A stretch of DNA of 64,000 nt from Rothia nasimurium (GCF_928381705.1 NZ_CAKMSR010000002.1:1-64000); one strand, 5' to 3'; positions 9,301-18,620 are shown, numbered from the stretch's first letter. Notes: generated by a model from the letters alone, not told the origin. Program-made: numbers and translations.

Positions 9301-11059
9301 CGATAGAGGTCTTGAGGCTGGTGACCAGTTCTTCGCGGATGGAGTCCAGGGGCGGGTTAGTCACCTGTGCGAAGGACTGCACAAAGTAGTCAAAGAGCAG
9401 GCGGTGGCGGGTTGAAAGCACCGCGATGGGGGTGTCAGTGCCCATGGCGTAGATGGGTTCAGCCCCGGTCTTAGCCATAGGAGCCAAGATCTTGCGCAGC
9501 TCTTCCTCGGTGTAACCGAAGGTCTGCTGGCGCTTGAGGATGGACTTGCGGGAGGCACGGATGTGCTCACGCTCGGGCAGGTCAGCAAGGTCAACGATGT
9601 TCTCATCAGCCCACTGCTTCCAGGGCTGCTCGGCAGCCACCCTAGCCTTGACCTCTTCGTCGGGCACCAGGCGTCCTGCCTTAGTATCGACGAAGAACAT
9701 CTTGCCGGGGGAAACACGGCCTTTCTCAACAATCTTTTCTTCGGGCATATCGACCACGCCGACCTCTGAGGCCAGAATGACCAAGCCATCATCAGTAATC
9801 CAGTAGCGGCCGGGACGCAAACCGTTGCGGTCCAGCACAGAACCCACGTTATCGCCGTCCGTAAAGGCGATAGCGGCAGGGCCGTCCCAGGGCTCCATGA
9901 GAGAGGAGTGGTAGCGGTAGAAGGCGCGGCGGTCTTCGTCCATGGTCTCGTGGTTTTCCCAGGCCTCGGGAACCATCATCATGAGCACCTGGGCAGCCGA
10001 GCGGCCCGAGAGCATGAGCAGTTCAGCGACCTCGTCGAAGCTCTGGGAGTCAGAAGCGCCCACGGAGCAAATCGGGAAGAGCTCTTCGGGGTTGCGGCCC
10101 AGCACCGGGGACTTGAGCTGGGACTGGCGAGCGCGCATCCAGTTGCGGTTGCCCTTGACTGTATTGATTTCGCCGTTGTGGGCGATGGTGCGGAAGGGCT
10201 GGGCAAGGGGCCAGGAGGGGAAGGTGTTGGTCGAGAAACGCGAGTGGACGATCGCCAGCTTGGTGGCAAAACGCGGGTCGGAGAGATCCGGGTAGAAGGG
10301 TTCCAGCTGGGCGGTGGTCAGCATGCCCTTGTAGACGATGGTACGCGATGAGAAGGACGGGAAGTAGACGCCAAGCTTGTGCTGGGCCCGCTTGCGCACG
10401 CGGAAGGCCTTCTGGTCCAGCTGGCGGCGCTCTGAATCTTCATCTAGGTTGACCACGGGGATGTGGCCGGTGAAGGGGGCGTTGACGGCGTCCAGGTCTT
10501 CACCTGAGGCTTCTGCAATGAACATTTGCACGAAGTAGGGCATGACCTCGCGGGCAGCCTTACCCACGATATCCGCATTGACGGGCACCTCGCGCCAGCC
10601 GAGCACCCGCAGGCCCTCGCGCTGGGCAATCTGGGTTAGCCCGTCCTTGAGTTCATCTGCGTTCTCGCCACCGGTGGGTAGGTAGGCGGTACCTACGGCG
10701 TATTTACCCAGTTCGGGCAGGTCAAAATCAACGACCTCGCGCAGGAAGGCATCGGGAATCTGTAGGAGAATACCGGCGCCGTCGCCGGTGCCTTCGTCCG
10801 CGCCGACCGCACCGCGGTGTTCCAGACGGCGCAGGGCGGTTAGGGCGTGGTCAACGATGTCGTGGCCGGGGGTGCCGCGCAAGGTGGCAATCATGGCCAG
10901 ACCGCAGGCGTCCTTTTCGTTCTCCGGGCTATAGAGACCGGTTGCCTCGGGAATGGAAGCAAAGGTGGTGAAGGGTGAAGGGGCGTGCCCGAGGGTGTGG
11001 GGGTCCTGGGTGAAGGTCTTATCGGCGTGGACTGCACTGCCGAGCGTGGTGTGACTCAT
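6359..11059 (-). CDS. gltB: Glutamate synthase (NADPH) large subunit
   Basis: The 1566-aa protein is the large subunit. A propeptide of about 50 residues precedes CGLAMIATL; the Cys becomes the N-terminal nucleophile of the glutaminase domain after processing. The central domain and FMN/2-oxoglutarate domain follow ([37 protein letters not shown]). The [3Fe-4S] cysteines lie in [19 protein letters not shown], and the C-terminal GXGXG beta-helix starts around residue 1270. Length is slightly above the usual 1500-1530 aa. It is first in the operon and has a long leader with a good promoter, so regulation at the leader or by nitrogen status is plausible. Confidence 0.97.
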   Translation of the reverse strand: MSHTTLGSAVHADKTFTQDPHTLGHAPSPFTTFASIPEATGLYSPENEKDACGLAMIATLRGTPGHDIVDHALTALRRLEHRGAVGADEGTGDGAGILLQIPDAFLREVVDFDLPELGKYAVGTAYLPTGGENADELKDGLTQIAQREGLRVLGWREVPVNADIVGKAAREVMPYFVQMFIAEASGEDLDAVNAPFTGHIPVVNLDEDSERRQLDQKAFRVRKRAQHKLGVYFPSFSSRTIVYKGMLTTAQLEPFYPDLSDPRFATKLAIVHSRFSTNTFPSWPLAQPFRTIAHNGEINTVKGNRNWMRARQSQLKSPVLGRNPEELFPICSVGASDSQSFDEVAELLMLSGRSAAQVLMMMVPEAWENHETMDEDRRAFYRYHSSLMEPWDGPAAIAFTDGDNVGSVLDRNGLRPGRYWITDDGLVILASEVGVVDMPEEKIVEKGRVSPGKMFFVDTKAGRLVPDEEVKARVAAEQPWKQWADENIVDLADLPEREHIRASRKSILKRQQTFGYTEEELRKILAPMAKTGAEPIYAMGTDTPIAVLSTRHRLLFDYFVQSFAQVTNPPLDSIREELVTSLKTSIGADGNLLRNGRVKVQHVGLNFPVINNDELDKIAHIEDEDGMPAALKVSGLYPAHGGEDALRARIAEICEKVSAAVERGVQFLILSDRNSNGAWAPIPSLLLTSAVHHHLLRSATRTKVALIVEAGDVREVHHVATLIGYGASAVNPYLAMESVEELVAQGEITGVTESEAVYNLIKALGKGLQKIMSKMGISTVSSYCGAQTFEALGLSQRLVDQYFTGTHSQMDGVGLNVIEAETRKRHHDAYPDDGVSVPHRALETGGEYDWRREGPPHLFNPQTIFRLQHSTKTRRYDIFKSYTKLVDDQAKDLMTLRGLFTFTEDRTPISIDEVEPVSEIVKRFSTGAMSYGSISKEAHETLAIAMNRLGAKSNTGEGGEDVERLLDPERRSAIKQVASGRFGVTSLYLTNADDIQIKMAQGAKPGEGGQLMAAKVYPWVAKTRHSTPGVSLISPPPHHDIYSIEDLAQLIYDCKRANPSARVHVKLVSEIGIGTVAAGVTKAKADVVLISGHDGGTGAAPLNSLKHAGAPWELGLAEAQQTLMINGLRDRVVVQADGQLKTGRDVIIAALLGAEEYGFATAPLVVEGCIMMRKCHLDTCPVGVATQNPDLRARFTGQADHVVNFFEFIAEEVREYLAQLGFRTLDEAIGHAEVLDMSQAIDHWKADGLDLTKVLTSTAVEYEGQGIRHLKDQDHELDQHIDNTFIAAAQATLSDRTPVTIDSPVVNTDRSVGTMLGHTVTKTFGIEVLDHDSITLNLTGHAGQSLGAFLPQGITIRLTGDSNDYVGKGLSGGRIIVAPDAAAPLVAEENVVAGNVIGYGATSGEMFIRGIVGERFLVRNSGATAVVEGIGDHGCEYMTGGKALILGSTGRNFGAGMSGGTAYVLDLDMAKVNKQSRESGELGFLELSEDDRAEVAQLLTRHHTETGSTLASALLEDLEGTYARITKVLPRDFAAVQAIRAEAEAAGEDTESMQVWNKILEVTARG

Positions 11060-11320
11060 GTGGGCCGTTCCTACTTACGTTGGGCTCTGGTGCCGGTGGA
11101 GTGGGCTAAACGGCTGGCGCGCGGGAGCTGATGGCACAGGACGCCTGCGGTTTAGCCGCTCCCTTGCAGCACAAGATGTCGGTGGTCGCCTCGCTGTGAC
11201 GATGGAGCGTGTGGTGACTCAAGGACGCCCGGGTGGGGGCCTGAGCCTGCGGTTCGCCTCGCATTCGGGTAGGTGCGAGAGCAATCTTCCATCAGTCTCT
11301 AGAGACTTCGTTACGTATGT
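11060..11320 (-). promoter_or_regulatory. Long structured 5' leader of gltB
   Basis: About 260 nt separate the predicted promoter (11326-11354) from the gltB ATG, with no convincing ORF. The leader has an 8-bp inverted repeat (GGCTAAAC at 11104-11111, GTTTAGCC at 11150-11157) enclosing 38 nt and lying close to the ribosome-binding site (AAGTAGGA). I could not assign it to a known riboswitch class. Confidence 0.35.
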
Positions 11321-11325
11321 GTAAA

Positions 11326-11354
11326 TTTATACGCCCCTGCGTGTAAAGATTCAA
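11326..11354 (-). promoter_or_regulatory. Promoter of gltBD
   Basis: On the minus strand TTGAAT (11354-11349) and TATAAA (11331-11326) are separated by exactly 17 bp. This is the best sigma-A-type match in the 560-bp gap upstream of gltB. Confidence 0.6.
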
Positions 11355-11433
11355 CAGGCGGCTGGGTGTTACACAGGTGGGCTTGGGGCCGCTCCCCTAC
11401 TAGATACGCTTTTTGTCTAGAAATTGAGCCCGT

Positions 11434-11501
11434 ATGACCTAGGCAAAACCGGATTAGGTCATGAATATTTTGCGTAATTATTCAAAGGGTGACGTTACGC
11501 A
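11434..11501. promoter_or_regulatory. Two inverted repeats upstream of the gltB promoter
   Basis: ATGACCTA (11434-11441) pairs with TAGGTCAT (11455-11462), and TGCGTAA (11471-11477) pairs with TTACGCA (11495-11501). They lie 80-150 bp upstream of the predicted gltB promoter, where an activator could bind. The regulator is unknown; the sequences do not clearly match GlnR or AmtR boxes. Confidence 0.35.
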
Positions 11502-11572
11502 GGGGTGGCAAAATGAAACAGACTTGAAACTTTGAATCTTGATATGCGAGATAAATATTTCATATAGAGAGT

Positions 11573-11608
11573 AGAAAAGTGGGGCCTGGAAAACCCCAGA
11601 ACCCCACC
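11573..11608 (-). terminator. Terminator of adhP
   Basis: On the minus strand TGGGGTTCTGG pairs with CCAGGCCCCA (small bulge) and is followed by CTTTTCT, just beyond the adhP stop. Confidence 0.55.
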
Positions 11609-11622
11609 CAACGGTAGGCGAT

Positions 11623-12666
11623 TTAGCGGGTTGCCCCCGTAAAGTCGAGCACCATGCGTCCGTTAATTAAGCCGGCATGCATTTCGTCAAAGATTGCCTG
11701 GGCATCTTCGACCGGGCGCAGCTGAACCACGGGCTTGACGCGCCCCTGGGCGCCAAATTCGAAGGCCTCGGCGAGATCCTGGCGGGTACCCACCAGGGAA
11801 CCTTGCACCTTGATACCGTCGAGCACCAGGCGGGGGATGTTGAGATCCATAGACTCGGTGGGTAGGCCAACAGCAACCACGGTGCCACCGGCGCGGACGG
11901 AATCAACAGCCTGATTAAAGGCAGCCTTAGCTACCGCAGTTACTACCGCAACGTGGGCACCAGCCCCGCCGGTGGTGTTCTTGATTTCTTCCACGACGTC
12001 TTCGACATTCTTAGCGTTGATGACCACATCTGCCCCGCTGTCCTTAGCCAGCAGCAGCTTGTCTTCATTAAGGTCGACGGCAATAACCTGGGCCCCGAAG
12101 ACGTTCTTGGCGTACTGCACAGAGAGGTTGCCCAGGCCGCCTGCACCAAAGCAGACAATCCACTGACCCGGGCGGACGCCTGATTCCTTCACGGCCTTAT
12201 ATGTGGTCACACCGGCACAGGTGATGGAGGTTGCCTCAACCGGGTCGAGAGCATCGGGAACCTTGACGGTGTAGTCAGCGTAGAGCAGGGTGTATTCGCT
12301 CATGCCACCGTCTGCTGTGTAGCCCGCATTGATTACGGAGCGGCAGAAGGTTTCGCGGCCGTCCGTGCAGTATTCGCAGTGGCCACAGCCCTTAAAGAAC
12401 CAGGGAACACAGACGCGGTCGCCCACCTTGAGGTGTTCTACGCCGGGGCCGACTTCAGTGATGACGCCTACACCCTCATGACCCAGAATACGACCGGGCT
12501 TTTCGCCAAAGTCGCTGGCTGCTACGTGCAGGTCGGTATGGCAGATACCTGAGTATTCAATCTTGGCAAGTACCTGACCGTGACCCACCTCGGGGACGGG
12601 CACATCTTTGATATCCACGGTTCCATCAAGACGGTCAGAAACAACAACAGCTTTCATGGTGGCCAT
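11623..12666 (-). CDS. adhP: Zinc-dependent alcohol dehydrogenase
   Basis: A 347-aa medium-chain dehydrogenase that interconverts alcohols and aldehydes with NAD(H). Catalytic-zinc ligands are in SGICHTDLH and [12 protein letters not shown]. Structural-zinc cysteines are in [15 protein letters not shown], and the NAD fold is marked by GAGGLG near residue 170. The overall pattern is closest to bacterial AdhP (ethanol-active). I chose the ATG at 12666 (MATMKAVVV) because AAGGAG lies 8 bp upstream; a longer in-frame version from 12711 lacks such a site. The gene is monocistronic, divergent from the phosphotransferase gene, with its own terminator. Confidence 0.93.
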   Translation of the reverse strand: MATMKAVVVSDRLDGTVDIKDVPVPEVGHGQVLAKIEYSGICHTDLHVAASDFGEKPGRILGHEGVGVITEVGPGVEHLKVGDRVCVPWFFKGCGHCEYCTDGRETFCRSVINAGYTADGGMSEYTLLYADYTVKVPDALDPVEATSITCAGVTTYKAVKESGVRPGQWIVCFGAGGLGNLSVQYAKNVFGAQVIAVDLNEDKLLLAKDSGADVVINAKNVEDVVEEIKNTTGGAGAHVAVVTAVAKAAFNQAVDSVRAGGTVVAVGLPTESMDLNIPRLVLDGIKVQGSLVGTRQDLAEAFEFGAQGRVKPVVQLRPVEDAQAIFDEMHAGLINGRMVLDFTGATR

Positions 12667-12849
12667 GTGAGAGCTCCTTAGAAATACAGCAGATTGAGTG
12701 TTGTGGCTCACTTAAAGCCTAGATTCTGGGAGTATCCAGGCGCCAGGGGTTGGATATTTTTTCTACTCTGTTACGGCGCTTTTACCCCTAAGGGCTCTAG
12801 TTCGGCAATAATTGCTTACCCCAAAAAGCAAGGTAGCTAAGCTAGAGCC

Positions 12850-13872
12850 ATGAGTGATCAGATACCCTCCCCAGTGCCCCTTACCCAGCGTGCTACCTGG
12901 GCAGACCTCCCTCATTCCGTGCAGGCCTGGGTGGAAGAAGAGCTAGGTGACGCCGTAGTCGGGGCCGAGTCGCAAAGCGGTGGGTTTAGCCTGGGCACCG
13001 CAGACCGCCTGGTCACCCGCACAGGGCGCAGGGCTTTCCTTAAGGCTGTTGACGCCAACCTTCACCCACAAACAGCTGACCTGCACCGCAAGGAGGGCCG
13101 CATCACCGCGTCCTTCCCCAGCAACACCCCGACCCCGGCCGTCCTCGCCACCCGTGAATTTTCAGGGGCGGACGGCACAGCGTGGGTTGCCCTGCTTCTG
13201 GAAGATATCGAGGGGCGGCACCCAGAATACCCCTGGCGAAGAGAGGAACTGGCTGCCGTTTTTCGGGCCCTGGGCGGCATGAGCCGGGTTCCTGTGAATG
13301 CGGAGCTCAAGCTGCCGACCACCGAAGCGGACCTAACCGAAGAACTCGTTTTTTGGCACAGGCTCGCCCAGGGTGTAGTCCCAGAGCAGCTAGCCTACAT
13401 TCGGGGAACCGACTCCTACCAGGAGCTGGCAGACCTGTTGCCCTTTGTTAACCGGAAGGCTGCCGAGTTTGCTGCCTTTGTCGATGAGCATCTGGTTGCC
13501 CACTTGGCAGGAAGTTCCTATGTACATACGGACCTGCGGGGTGACAATATTCTGATTCGCCCCACTGGTGAAGCAGTTTTGATTGACTGGCCCTGGGCAA
13601 CGGTGGGCAATCCCCACTTTGACGTCGCTTCTGTAGCGACGGACGCCCTGATTGCCGACCCTAGCCTGAGCCTCACCAAGGTAAGGGAGCTGATTCCGAC
13701 GTCCGGGCGCCCTCCGCTTGAGTTTTTGAAGGCCAATGTAATCGCACTAGCGGGCTACTATCTCTACGCTTCGATGCAGAAGCCCAGTGACTCCACGAAC
13801 TCGTCGCTGGTGGGCATGCGGGCTCACCGCGCGTCCGCCCTGCTGACCAGACTGGCCCAGGGCAAAAAGTAA
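12850..13872 (+). CDS. APH-family phosphotransferase
   Basis: A 340-aa protein of the aminoglycoside phosphotransferase/choline kinase fold. The catalytic loop VHTDLRGDNILI (HxDxxxxN) lies near residues 220-231, and the metal-binding Asp is in VLIDWPWA, followed by GNPHFDVAS. The N-terminal lobe carries a Lys in RRAFLKAVDA as expected for ATP binding. The substrate is unknown; many actinobacterial members act on small metabolites rather than antibiotics, so a resistance role should not be assumed. Its last codons and the palindrome after it (13872-13931) recur in part at two downstream sites. Confidence 0.78.
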   Translation: MSDQIPSPVPLTQRATWADLPHSVQAWVEEELGDAVVGAESQSGGFSLGTADRLVTRTGRRAFLKAVDANLHPQTADLHRKEGRITASFPSNTPTPAVLATREFSGADGTAWVALLLEDIEGRHPEYPWRREELAAVFRALGGMSRVPVNAELKLPTTEADLTEELVFWHRLAQGVVPEQLAYIRGTDSYQELADLLPFVNRKAAEFAAFVDEHLVAHLAGSSYVHTDLRGDNILIRPTGEAVLIDWPWATVGNPHFDVASVATDALIADPSLSLTKVRELIPTSGRPPLEFLKANVIALAGYYLYASMQKPSDSTNSSLVGMRAHRASALLTRLAQGKK

Positions 13873-13931
13873 TCCGCACTTATTCTGATGTACCCGCAAC
13901 TAGTTGCGGGCTTTTCAGAATAAGTGCGGAT
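13872..13931. repeat. 60-bp palindrome, copy 1
   Basis: The outer 17-bp stem begins ATCCGCACTTATTCTGA and ends with its exact complement. It encloses a perfect 18-bp inner palindrome (CCCGCAACTAGTTGCGGG) with a 4x4 internal loop between. Copies recur at 14718-14777 and 15331-15390. It starts inside the phosphotransferase stop codon and probably works as a bidirectional terminator. Confidence 0.85.
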
Positions 13932-13951
13932 CAGATTCTAATGTGTAGGTG

Positions 13952-14368
13952 CTATTCGCCCTCGCCCAGAATACTCGCATACGAGTTATGTGTGGGTAGG
14001 TCTTTTCCATCTAGTGAAGAAACTGCCATAGTTACTTGCTCATCTCTAGTCACACCTAAAGATTCATTAATTTGCTGTGGGCACTGAAGCTGATAACTAG
14101 CGATAGACGTACCATCTTCGTGTAAAACATCGATAGCAAAGCCGGTACCCTCTTCACCGCCACATTGAGCATTAATGACATACGCTCTGCCCTGCACAAG
14201 GGAGAGAGTTATTTCAGAACGGTCAAAACCTTCAGTAATTGGAGTCCACACATAAGCATCCGCCGGTGGTTCCAGGCTCACTGAATCTATGCTTGGTTTA
14301 GTTGCGGAGCAACCAGACAGGAGCATCATTCCCGCTAGCCCAAGCATTTGTAAGCGTTGTCGCTTCAT
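13952..14368 (-). CDS. Small lipoprotein of unknown function
   Basis: The 138-aa protein has a lipoprotein signal peptide: a positively charged start (MKRQRLQ), a hydrophobic stretch, and the lipobox LLSGC with the lipidated Cys at residue 20. The mature domain is about 118 aa with two further Cys (in AQCGGEEG and QLQCPQQ) that could form a disulfide outside the cell. GGAG precedes the ATG. I do not recognise the family. It lies 26 nt downstream of a dead copy of the neighbouring membrane gene and probably inherited that copy's promoter; the 60-bp palindrome follows its stop. Confidence 0.7.
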   Translation of the reverse strand: MKRQRLQMLGLAGMMLLSGCSATKPSIDSVSLEPPADAYVWTPITEGFDRSEITLSLVQGRAYVINAQCGGEEGTGFAIDVLHEDGTSIASYQLQCPQQINESLGVTRDEQVTMAVSSLDGKDLPTHNSYASILGEGE

Positions 14369-14393
14369 ATCTCCACACCATCTCTTATCGCAC

Positions 14394-14534
14394 CTACTGG
14401 TATTCGTTACGCTCCCACTGTGCCAGGTTTCGGTTAAAACCAGCAGCGGCGAGCGGAAGCGCTGCTACGAACCCCATGAGCGCCGTGACCCAGGTGAAAT
14501 CTGCGCCAATCGTAGACGCGCTGACATAATACGT
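14394..14534 (-). pseudogene. Gutted copy of the membrane gene at 14789-15241
   Basis: In one minus-strand frame ending at TAG 14394-14396 the translation runs YYVSASTIGADFTWVTAL and on to PLAAAGFNRNLAQWE. It aligns with the last third of the intact neighbour (YVIASMAGVGFTWVMAL ... PVAAAGFNRNLARGG). The first two thirds of the gene and its start codon are missing, yet the promoter region upstream is still nearly identical to that of the intact copy. An internal deletion after duplication explains this. Confidence 0.75.
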
Positions 14535-14540
14535 ACCTCT

Positions 14541-14570
14541 ACCCTACCTTTTAATAAGCAAACATATCAA
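14541..14570 (-). promoter_or_regulatory. Promoter of the pseudogene-lipoprotein unit
   Basis: Minus-strand TTGATA (14570-14565), 18-bp spacer, TAGGGT (14546-14541). It is duplicated almost unchanged at 15273-15302 and probably now drives the lipoprotein gene. Confidence 0.45.
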
Positions 14571-14589
14571 TTTGTTAAGTGATACAACA

Positions 14590-14655
14590 AGACCCTACCC
14601 CTTCTCTCTTCGTCCCGAGATAATCCGTAGGGTCAAGAGAAAAAGAGTAGGGTCT
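14590..14655. repeat. Long imperfect hairpin in a gene-free stretch
   Basis: AGACCCTAC at 14590-14598 pairs with GTAGGGTCT at 14647-14655, and the pairing continues inward through CTTCTCTCTT/AAGAGAAAAAG. The 14571-14717 interval holds nothing else that I can support except a degenerate copy of the phosphotransferase 3' end (about 14690-14717). Confidence 0.45.
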
Positions 14656-14717
14656 AAGCCAGCCGTCGCAGGTGGTAAGCCCGAGAGCAACACCAGACTG
14701 GCCCAGAGCAAAAAGTA

Positions 14718-14777
14718 ATCCGCACTTATTCTGATGTACCCGCAACTAGTTGCGGACTTTTCAGAATAAATGCGGAT
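14718..14777. repeat. 60-bp palindrome, copy 2
   Basis: Same element as 13872-13931 with two substitutions in the right arm (GGGC to GGAC, AAGTG to AAATG), both shared with copy 3. It is preceded by a near copy of the phosphotransferase 3' end and lies just past the stop of the membrane gene. Confidence 0.85.
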
Positions 14778-14788
14778 CAGGCGCCTGG

Positions 14789-15241
14789 TTAGGAGTTACC
14801 ACCGCGAGCCAGGTTTCGGTTAAAACCAGCAGCGGCAACCGGAAGCGCTGCCACCAGCCCCATGAGCGCCATGACCCAGGTAAAACCTACTCCAGCCATT
14901 GACGCAATGACATATACAGCACCATTGACAGCACAACCATATATAAGCAGTGCCGCCACAGCTTCAACAGGGTTACCCGGCAGCCAGGAGTCGAAATATC
15001 CACGGCGCTTTGCACCATCTGCTTGTTCACGCTCAGCTTTTACCTGGTGATGTGGAGCCAAGAACACCAGCGCGGCGCCACCCCAGGCTCCGAACAAAAT
15101 CGTTAGCCCGGGCTGGAAAAATCGCGAAGAAAATACTGTTCCTAATGAGACAAGCAGCCCGTAACTTGCCAGCGCCCATACGGTAGAAGACAGCAGATAC
15201 GCCGGAACCGTTGTGAGATTTGGGAAAGATGAATACTTCAT
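14789..15241 (-). CDS. Hypothetical membrane protein (150 aa)
   Basis: Four hydrophobic segments are likely: about residues 12-32, 42-62, 92-112 and 116-136. A charged loop lies between the second and third (APHHQVKAEREQADGAKRR). No family is recognised. A strong ribosome-binding site (AGAGGAGG) precedes the ATG at 15241, and a TTGATA-18-TAGGGT promoter lies 30-60 bp further up. The gene is flanked by copies of the 60-bp palindrome, and a deleted second copy lies at 14394-14534, so the unit has duplicated in tandem. Confidence 0.65.
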   Translation of the reverse strand: MKYSSFPNLTTVPAYLLSSTVWALASYGLLVSLGTVFSSRFFQPGLTILFGAWGGAALVFLAPHHQVKAEREQADGAKRRGYFDSWLPGNPVEAVAALLIYGCAVNGAVYVIASMAGVGFTWVMALMGLVAALPVAAAGFNRNLARGGNS

Positions 15242-15272
15242 GATTACCTCCTCTGTGAAGCTGACTACATCT

Positions 15273-15302
15273 ACCCTACCTTTTAATAAGCAGGCATATC
15301 AA
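15273..15302 (-). promoter_or_regulatory. Promoter of the 150-aa membrane gene
   Basis: Minus-strand TTGATA (15302-15297) and TAGGGT (15278-15273) with an 18-bp spacer; nearly identical to the promoter at 14541-14570. Confidence 0.45.
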
Positions 15303-15330
15303 TTTACTGCTGGCCCAGGGCAAAAAATTA

Positions 15331-15390
15331 ATCCGCACTTATTCTGATGTACCCGCAACTAGTTGCGGACTTTTCAGAATAAATGCGGAT
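15331..15390. repeat. 60-bp palindrome, copy 3
   Basis: Matches copy 2 and lies just past the lgt stop, where it can serve as the terminator of the trpCBA-lgt transcript. It is preceded by a shortened copy of the phosphotransferase 3' end (CTGGCCCAGGGCAAAAA). Confidence 0.85.
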
Positions 15391-15409
15391 TAGTTTCTAC
15401 ACTTGTGCG

Positions 15410-16318
15410 CTAGTCGCCGGAGCGGACGGACGCCGGGGCTGGCTCGTCCGCGCTGGGCACGACACCGCCCTGCCTATAGGCACCTGGGAGCTCGCCGCGC
15501 CTACGCGCTCGTAGCCCCATCAGCGCGAACATGACGATACCCAGCAAGAAGATAGCACCGGATGTCCACACGTGAATACGAACCCCCAGCAGCATCTCAG
15601 CGGTATCGATTCGCAAGAAAGTCTCAATCATGAGACGGCCAAAACCGTACCAAACAACGTAGGCCCAGAAGGTCTGGCCCAGCTGGAAGATACCGCGGCG
15701 CCCCAGGGCAATCAGCAGGGCCGCACCCAGTAGGTTCCACAAGGACTCATAGAGGAAAGTCGGGTGAAAGAGCGTGCCCGCCGGGTACTGGTCAGGGAAG
15801 TTGGGCGAGTTGGCCGAAATTTCCAGACCCCAGGGCAGGGTGGTGGGCTTGCCAAAGAGCTCCTGGTTAAACCAGTTGCCCCAGCGGCCCATAGCCTGGG
15901 CGATCATGATGCCGGGGGCGGCGGCGTCCGCGAACTTAGCCAGCGAAATGCCGTAGCGGCGGCAGGCGTACCAGGCACCCAGGCCACCGACCGAAATCGC
16001 GCCCATAATACCGATGCCGCCTTCCCAAATCTTGAAGACATCAAGGGGGTCAGCGCCTGCACCGAAGTAGGAGCCGGGGTCGGTAATGAGCACATGGTAG
16101 AGGCGGGCACCGATAATGCCCGAGGGAATGGCCCACATGGCAACGTCCCAGACCCTCTCGGGGTCCTCGCCCCAGGCGGCCCAGCGGCGGCCGGTGAGCC
16201 ACATGCACACCACAATGCCCGCCAAAATACAGAGGGCATAGAAGTGGATAGTCAGGGGGCCAAGCTCAATGGTCGAGATGGACGGCGAGGGGATAGATGC
16301 AAGAACAGTTGAAGTCAC
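15410..16318 (-). CDS. lgt: Prolipoprotein diacylglyceryl transferase
   Basis: Lgt moves a diacylglyceryl group from phosphatidylglycerol to the lipobox Cys of prelipoproteins in the cytoplasmic membrane. The 302-aa protein has several hydrophobic segments and the signature GRWGNWFNQELFGKPTTLPWGL with the essential Arg and Asn. FHPTFLYESLWN also matches the family. The C-terminus (about 35 residues) is polar and cytoplasmic. It starts with GTG 10 nt after the trpA stop, so it is the last gene of the trpC-trpB-trpA-lgt cluster, an arrangement common in actinobacteria. The palindrome at 15331-15390 follows. Confidence 0.95.
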   Translation of the reverse strand: MTSTVLASIPSPSISTIELGPLTIHFYALCILAGIVVCMWLTGRRWAAWGEDPERVWDVAMWAIPSGIIGARLYHVLITDPGSYFGAGADPLDVFKIWEGGIGIMGAISVGGLGAWYACRRYGISLAKFADAAAPGIMIAQAMGRWGNWFNQELFGKPTTLPWGLEISANSPNFPDQYPAGTLFHPTFLYESLWNLLGAALLIALGRRGIFQLGQTFWAYVVWYGFGRLMIETFLRIDTAEMLLGVRIHVWTSGAIFLLGIVMFALMGLRARRRGELPGAYRQGGVVPSADEPAPASVRSGD

Positions 16319-16328
16319 AGCCCCTACC

Positions 16329-17177
16329 CTACTCGCGGCCGGCCAGCTGGCGGGTCAGGGTGCCCACAGCGGACGGGCCGCCCTCAGCCAGAGCCTTCAC
16401 CAGGGCAGTACCCACGATCACGCCATCGGCGTAGGCACCGATTTCTTCAACGTGCTCACGCTTGGACACGCCCAGGCCCACACAGGCAGCGGGGGCACCG
16501 GCGGCACGCAGGTCAGACACCAGGGTCTCTGCGGCGGTGTTCACCGACGAGCGGGCACCGGTCACGCCCATGACCGAGACAGCGTAGACAAAGCCGCTCG
16601 AAGCCTTCGAAATCAGGGCTAGACGCTCAGGGCTAGATGAAATAGCTGCCAGGAAAATGCGGTCCAGGCCGTGCTTTTCGGACGCTTCAAACCAGTCAGC
16701 GGCCTCATCGGGAACCAGGTCGGGGGTAATCAGACCCGCACCACCGGCTGCAGCTAGCTCCCCAGCGAACCGATCGACGCCGCGGCGCAGCACGGGGTTC
16801 CAGTAGGTCATCACCAGTACTACAGCATCGGTGGCGGCGGTAATCTCGCGGACCGCGCGGAAGAGGTCGTCGGTGCGGAAGCCCTTCTCAATGGCCTCAA
16901 CGGTAGCCCGCTGAATCACGGGGCCGTCCATGACCGGGTCTGAATAGGGCAGACCCAGCTCGATAATGTCAACCCCGTTCCGGCCCATCTCAATCGCAGC
17001 CTCGATAGACTCATCAACGCTGGGGTAGCCTACCGGCAGGTAGCCGATCAGGGCTGCTCGCCCCTCAGCCTTGCACTCGGCAAGGCGGGCGGCCAGTTTG
17101 GAGTCGGGGTTGGGGGCGGGGAAGCTACCCTTGCGCACGGAGTAGCGGGTTTCGTCCTGAAAATCGATGTGGCTCAT
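16329..17177 (-). CDS. trpA: Tryptophan synthase alpha chain
   Basis: TrpA cleaves indole-3-glycerol phosphate to indole, which is channelled to TrpB. The 282-aa protein has the family segments ALIGYLPVGYPSVDESIEA and IIELGLPYSDPVMDGPVIQ, carrying the catalytic Glu and Asp, and the phosphate-binding VGLGVSKREHVEEI. I place the start at 17177 (MSHIDFQ), where the ATG overlaps the trpB stop by one base (TAATG). A longer in-frame reading into trpB is not supported. Confidence 0.96.
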   Translation of the reverse strand: MSHIDFQDETRYSVRKGSFPAPNPDSKLAARLAECKAEGRAALIGYLPVGYPSVDESIEAAIEMGRNGVDIIELGLPYSDPVMDGPVIQRATVEAIEKGFRTDDLFRAVREITAATDAVVLVMTYWNPVLRRGVDRFAGELAAAGGAGLITPDLVPDEAADWFEASEKHGLDRIFLAAISSSPERLALISKASSGFVYAVSVMGVTGARSSVNTAAETLVSDLRAAGAPAACVGLGVSKREHVEEIGAYADGVIVGTALVKALAEGGPSAVGTLTRQLAGRE

Positions 17178-18511
17178 TAGGCACCCTTGCTTTCGTTCTG
17201 TGCGGTTGTCTCTGCCGCTGCTTCCTTGTTGCCCACGTTCAGGCTGGTGGAGGGAATGGCCTTGCCCAGGCCGAACCACTTGAGCGCGGTTTCCATGTCC
17301 TTATCCCCTCGGCCTGAGAGGCAGACAATCATGGACTTTTCGTGCGCGGTGGCGGGGTCTTCTGCCGCCCACTGACGGGCAACGCGCAGGGCACCTGCCA
17401 GGGCGTGGGCCGATTCGAGGGCGGGGATGATGCCTTCGGTGCGGCAGAGCAGGCGCAGGGCGTCCATGGCTTCGGTGTCGGTGACAGCCTGGTAGTCGAC
17501 GCGGCCGATGTCTGAGAGGTAGGCGTGTTCGGGGCCGACGCCGGGGTAGTCAAGGCCCGCTGAAATGGAGTGGGACTCGATGGTTTGGCCGTCCTCATCT
17601 TGCATGAGGTAGGTGATGGCCCCGTGGAGCATACCGGGGCGGCCCAGGGAGATGGTGGCAGCGTGGCGGTCGGTGTCGATTCCGTCGCCGCCTGCTTCGA
17701 AGCCGTAGATTTTGACGTCGGCGTCGTCGAGGAAGGCGTGGAAGAGGCCGATGGCGTTGGAGCCACCGCCGACGCAGGCTGCGATGCCGGTGGGTAGGGT
17801 GCCGGTGGCTTCGAGGAACTGTTCGCGGGCTTCGGTGCCGATGGCGTCGTGGAAGTAGCGCACCATGGCGGGGAAGGGGTGGGCGCCTGCTGCGGTGCCG
17901 AGTAGGTAGTGGGTGGTGTCGACATTGGATACCCAGTCGCGCAGGGCCTCGTTGATGGCGTCTTTGAGGGTGCGGGAGCCGGTCTGCACGGCGATGACGG
18001 TTGCGCCCAGCAGCTGCATGCGGGCGACGTTGAGGGCCTGACGTTCGGTGTCCTCTTCGCCCATGTAGACCACACATTCCATGCCGAAGAGGGCGGCTGC
18101 GGTGGCGGTGGCTACGCCGTGCTGGCCTGCGCCGGTTTCGGCAATCAGGCGGGTCTTGCCCATGCGCTTGGCCAGCAGGGCCTGGCCGATGACGTTGTTA
18201 ATCTTGTGGGATCCGGTGTGGTTGAGGTCTTCGCGCTTGAGGAAGAAGCGCACTCCCCCGGCTTCGGCGGAGAGGCGGGGAACCTCGGTCAGCAGGGAGG
18301 GGCGGTTGGAGTATTCGGCCGAGAGGCGGCGGAATTCGTCGATGAAGTCGGGGTCGAGTTTGGCCTTTTCAAAGGTTTCTTCGAGCTCGTCCATGGCAGC
18401 GATCAGGGATTCTGCCATGTAGCGCCCGCCGTACTGCCCAAAGTAGGGGCCTGGCGCGTTTTTGAGGCTCTGGCCCGAGGCCAGGAATTGATCTGCGAGG
18501 GTTTCAGTCAT
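17177..18511 (-). CDS. trpB: Tryptophan synthase beta chain
   Basis: TrpB is the PLP enzyme that joins indole and serine to make tryptophan. The 444-aa protein has the PLP-Lys motif [16 protein letters not shown], the active-site [10 protein letters not shown] and the phosphate-binding [10 protein letters not shown]. The N-terminal [13 protein letters not shown] is diagnostic. The start at 18511 (MTETLADQF) has GAAGGG upstream; an in-frame extension to 18664 would run through low-complexity Pro/Arg-rich sequence and is unlikely. The C-terminus carries a short extra Ala/Glu-rich tail. It overlaps trpA by one base and follows trpC after 109 nt. Confidence 0.96.
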   Translation of the reverse strand: MTETLADQFLASGQSLKNAPGPYFGQYGGRYMAESLIAAMDELEETFEKAKLDPDFIDEFRRLSAEYSNRPSLLTEVPRLSAEAGGVRFFLKREDLNHTGSHKINNVIGQALLAKRMGKTRLIAETGAGQHGVATATAAALFGMECVVYMGEEDTERQALNVARMQLLGATVIAVQTGSRTLKDAINEALRDWVSNVDTTHYLLGTAAGAHPFPAMVRYFHDAIGTEAREQFLEATGTLPTGIAACVGGGSNAIGLFHAFLDDADVKIYGFEAGGDGIDTDRHAATISLGRPGMLHGAITYLMQDEDGQTIESHSISAGLDYPGVGPEHAYLSDIGRVDYQAVTDTEAMDALRLLCRTEGIIPALESAHALAGALRVARQWAAEDPATAHEKSMIVCLSGRGDKDMETALKWFGLGKAIPSTSLNVGNKEAAAETTAQNESKGA

Positions 18512-18620
18512 GGGGTTTCCCTTCGGTGGGCTAAACGTTGAGTGTCTGATGGGGGCGGACGCCTGGGCCCGGCTCTGTCGGGGCGCAGCAGGCGCGGTGC
18601 GGGGTAAGTAAGGTGTGGGG

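Noticed and set aside
11060..11100. Glutamine (glnA) riboswitch in the gltB leader
   Set aside because: Only GTAAGTAGGAACG near the ribosome-binding site resembles the consensus; the other conserved parts are missing.
12850..13872. Antibiotic resistance gene
   Set aside because: The APH fold is clear, but nothing in the sequence points to an antibiotic substrate.
13872..15390. Three palindromes as a CRISPR array
   Set aside because: The copies are 550-850 bp apart, contain genes between them and have no spacer-like regularity.
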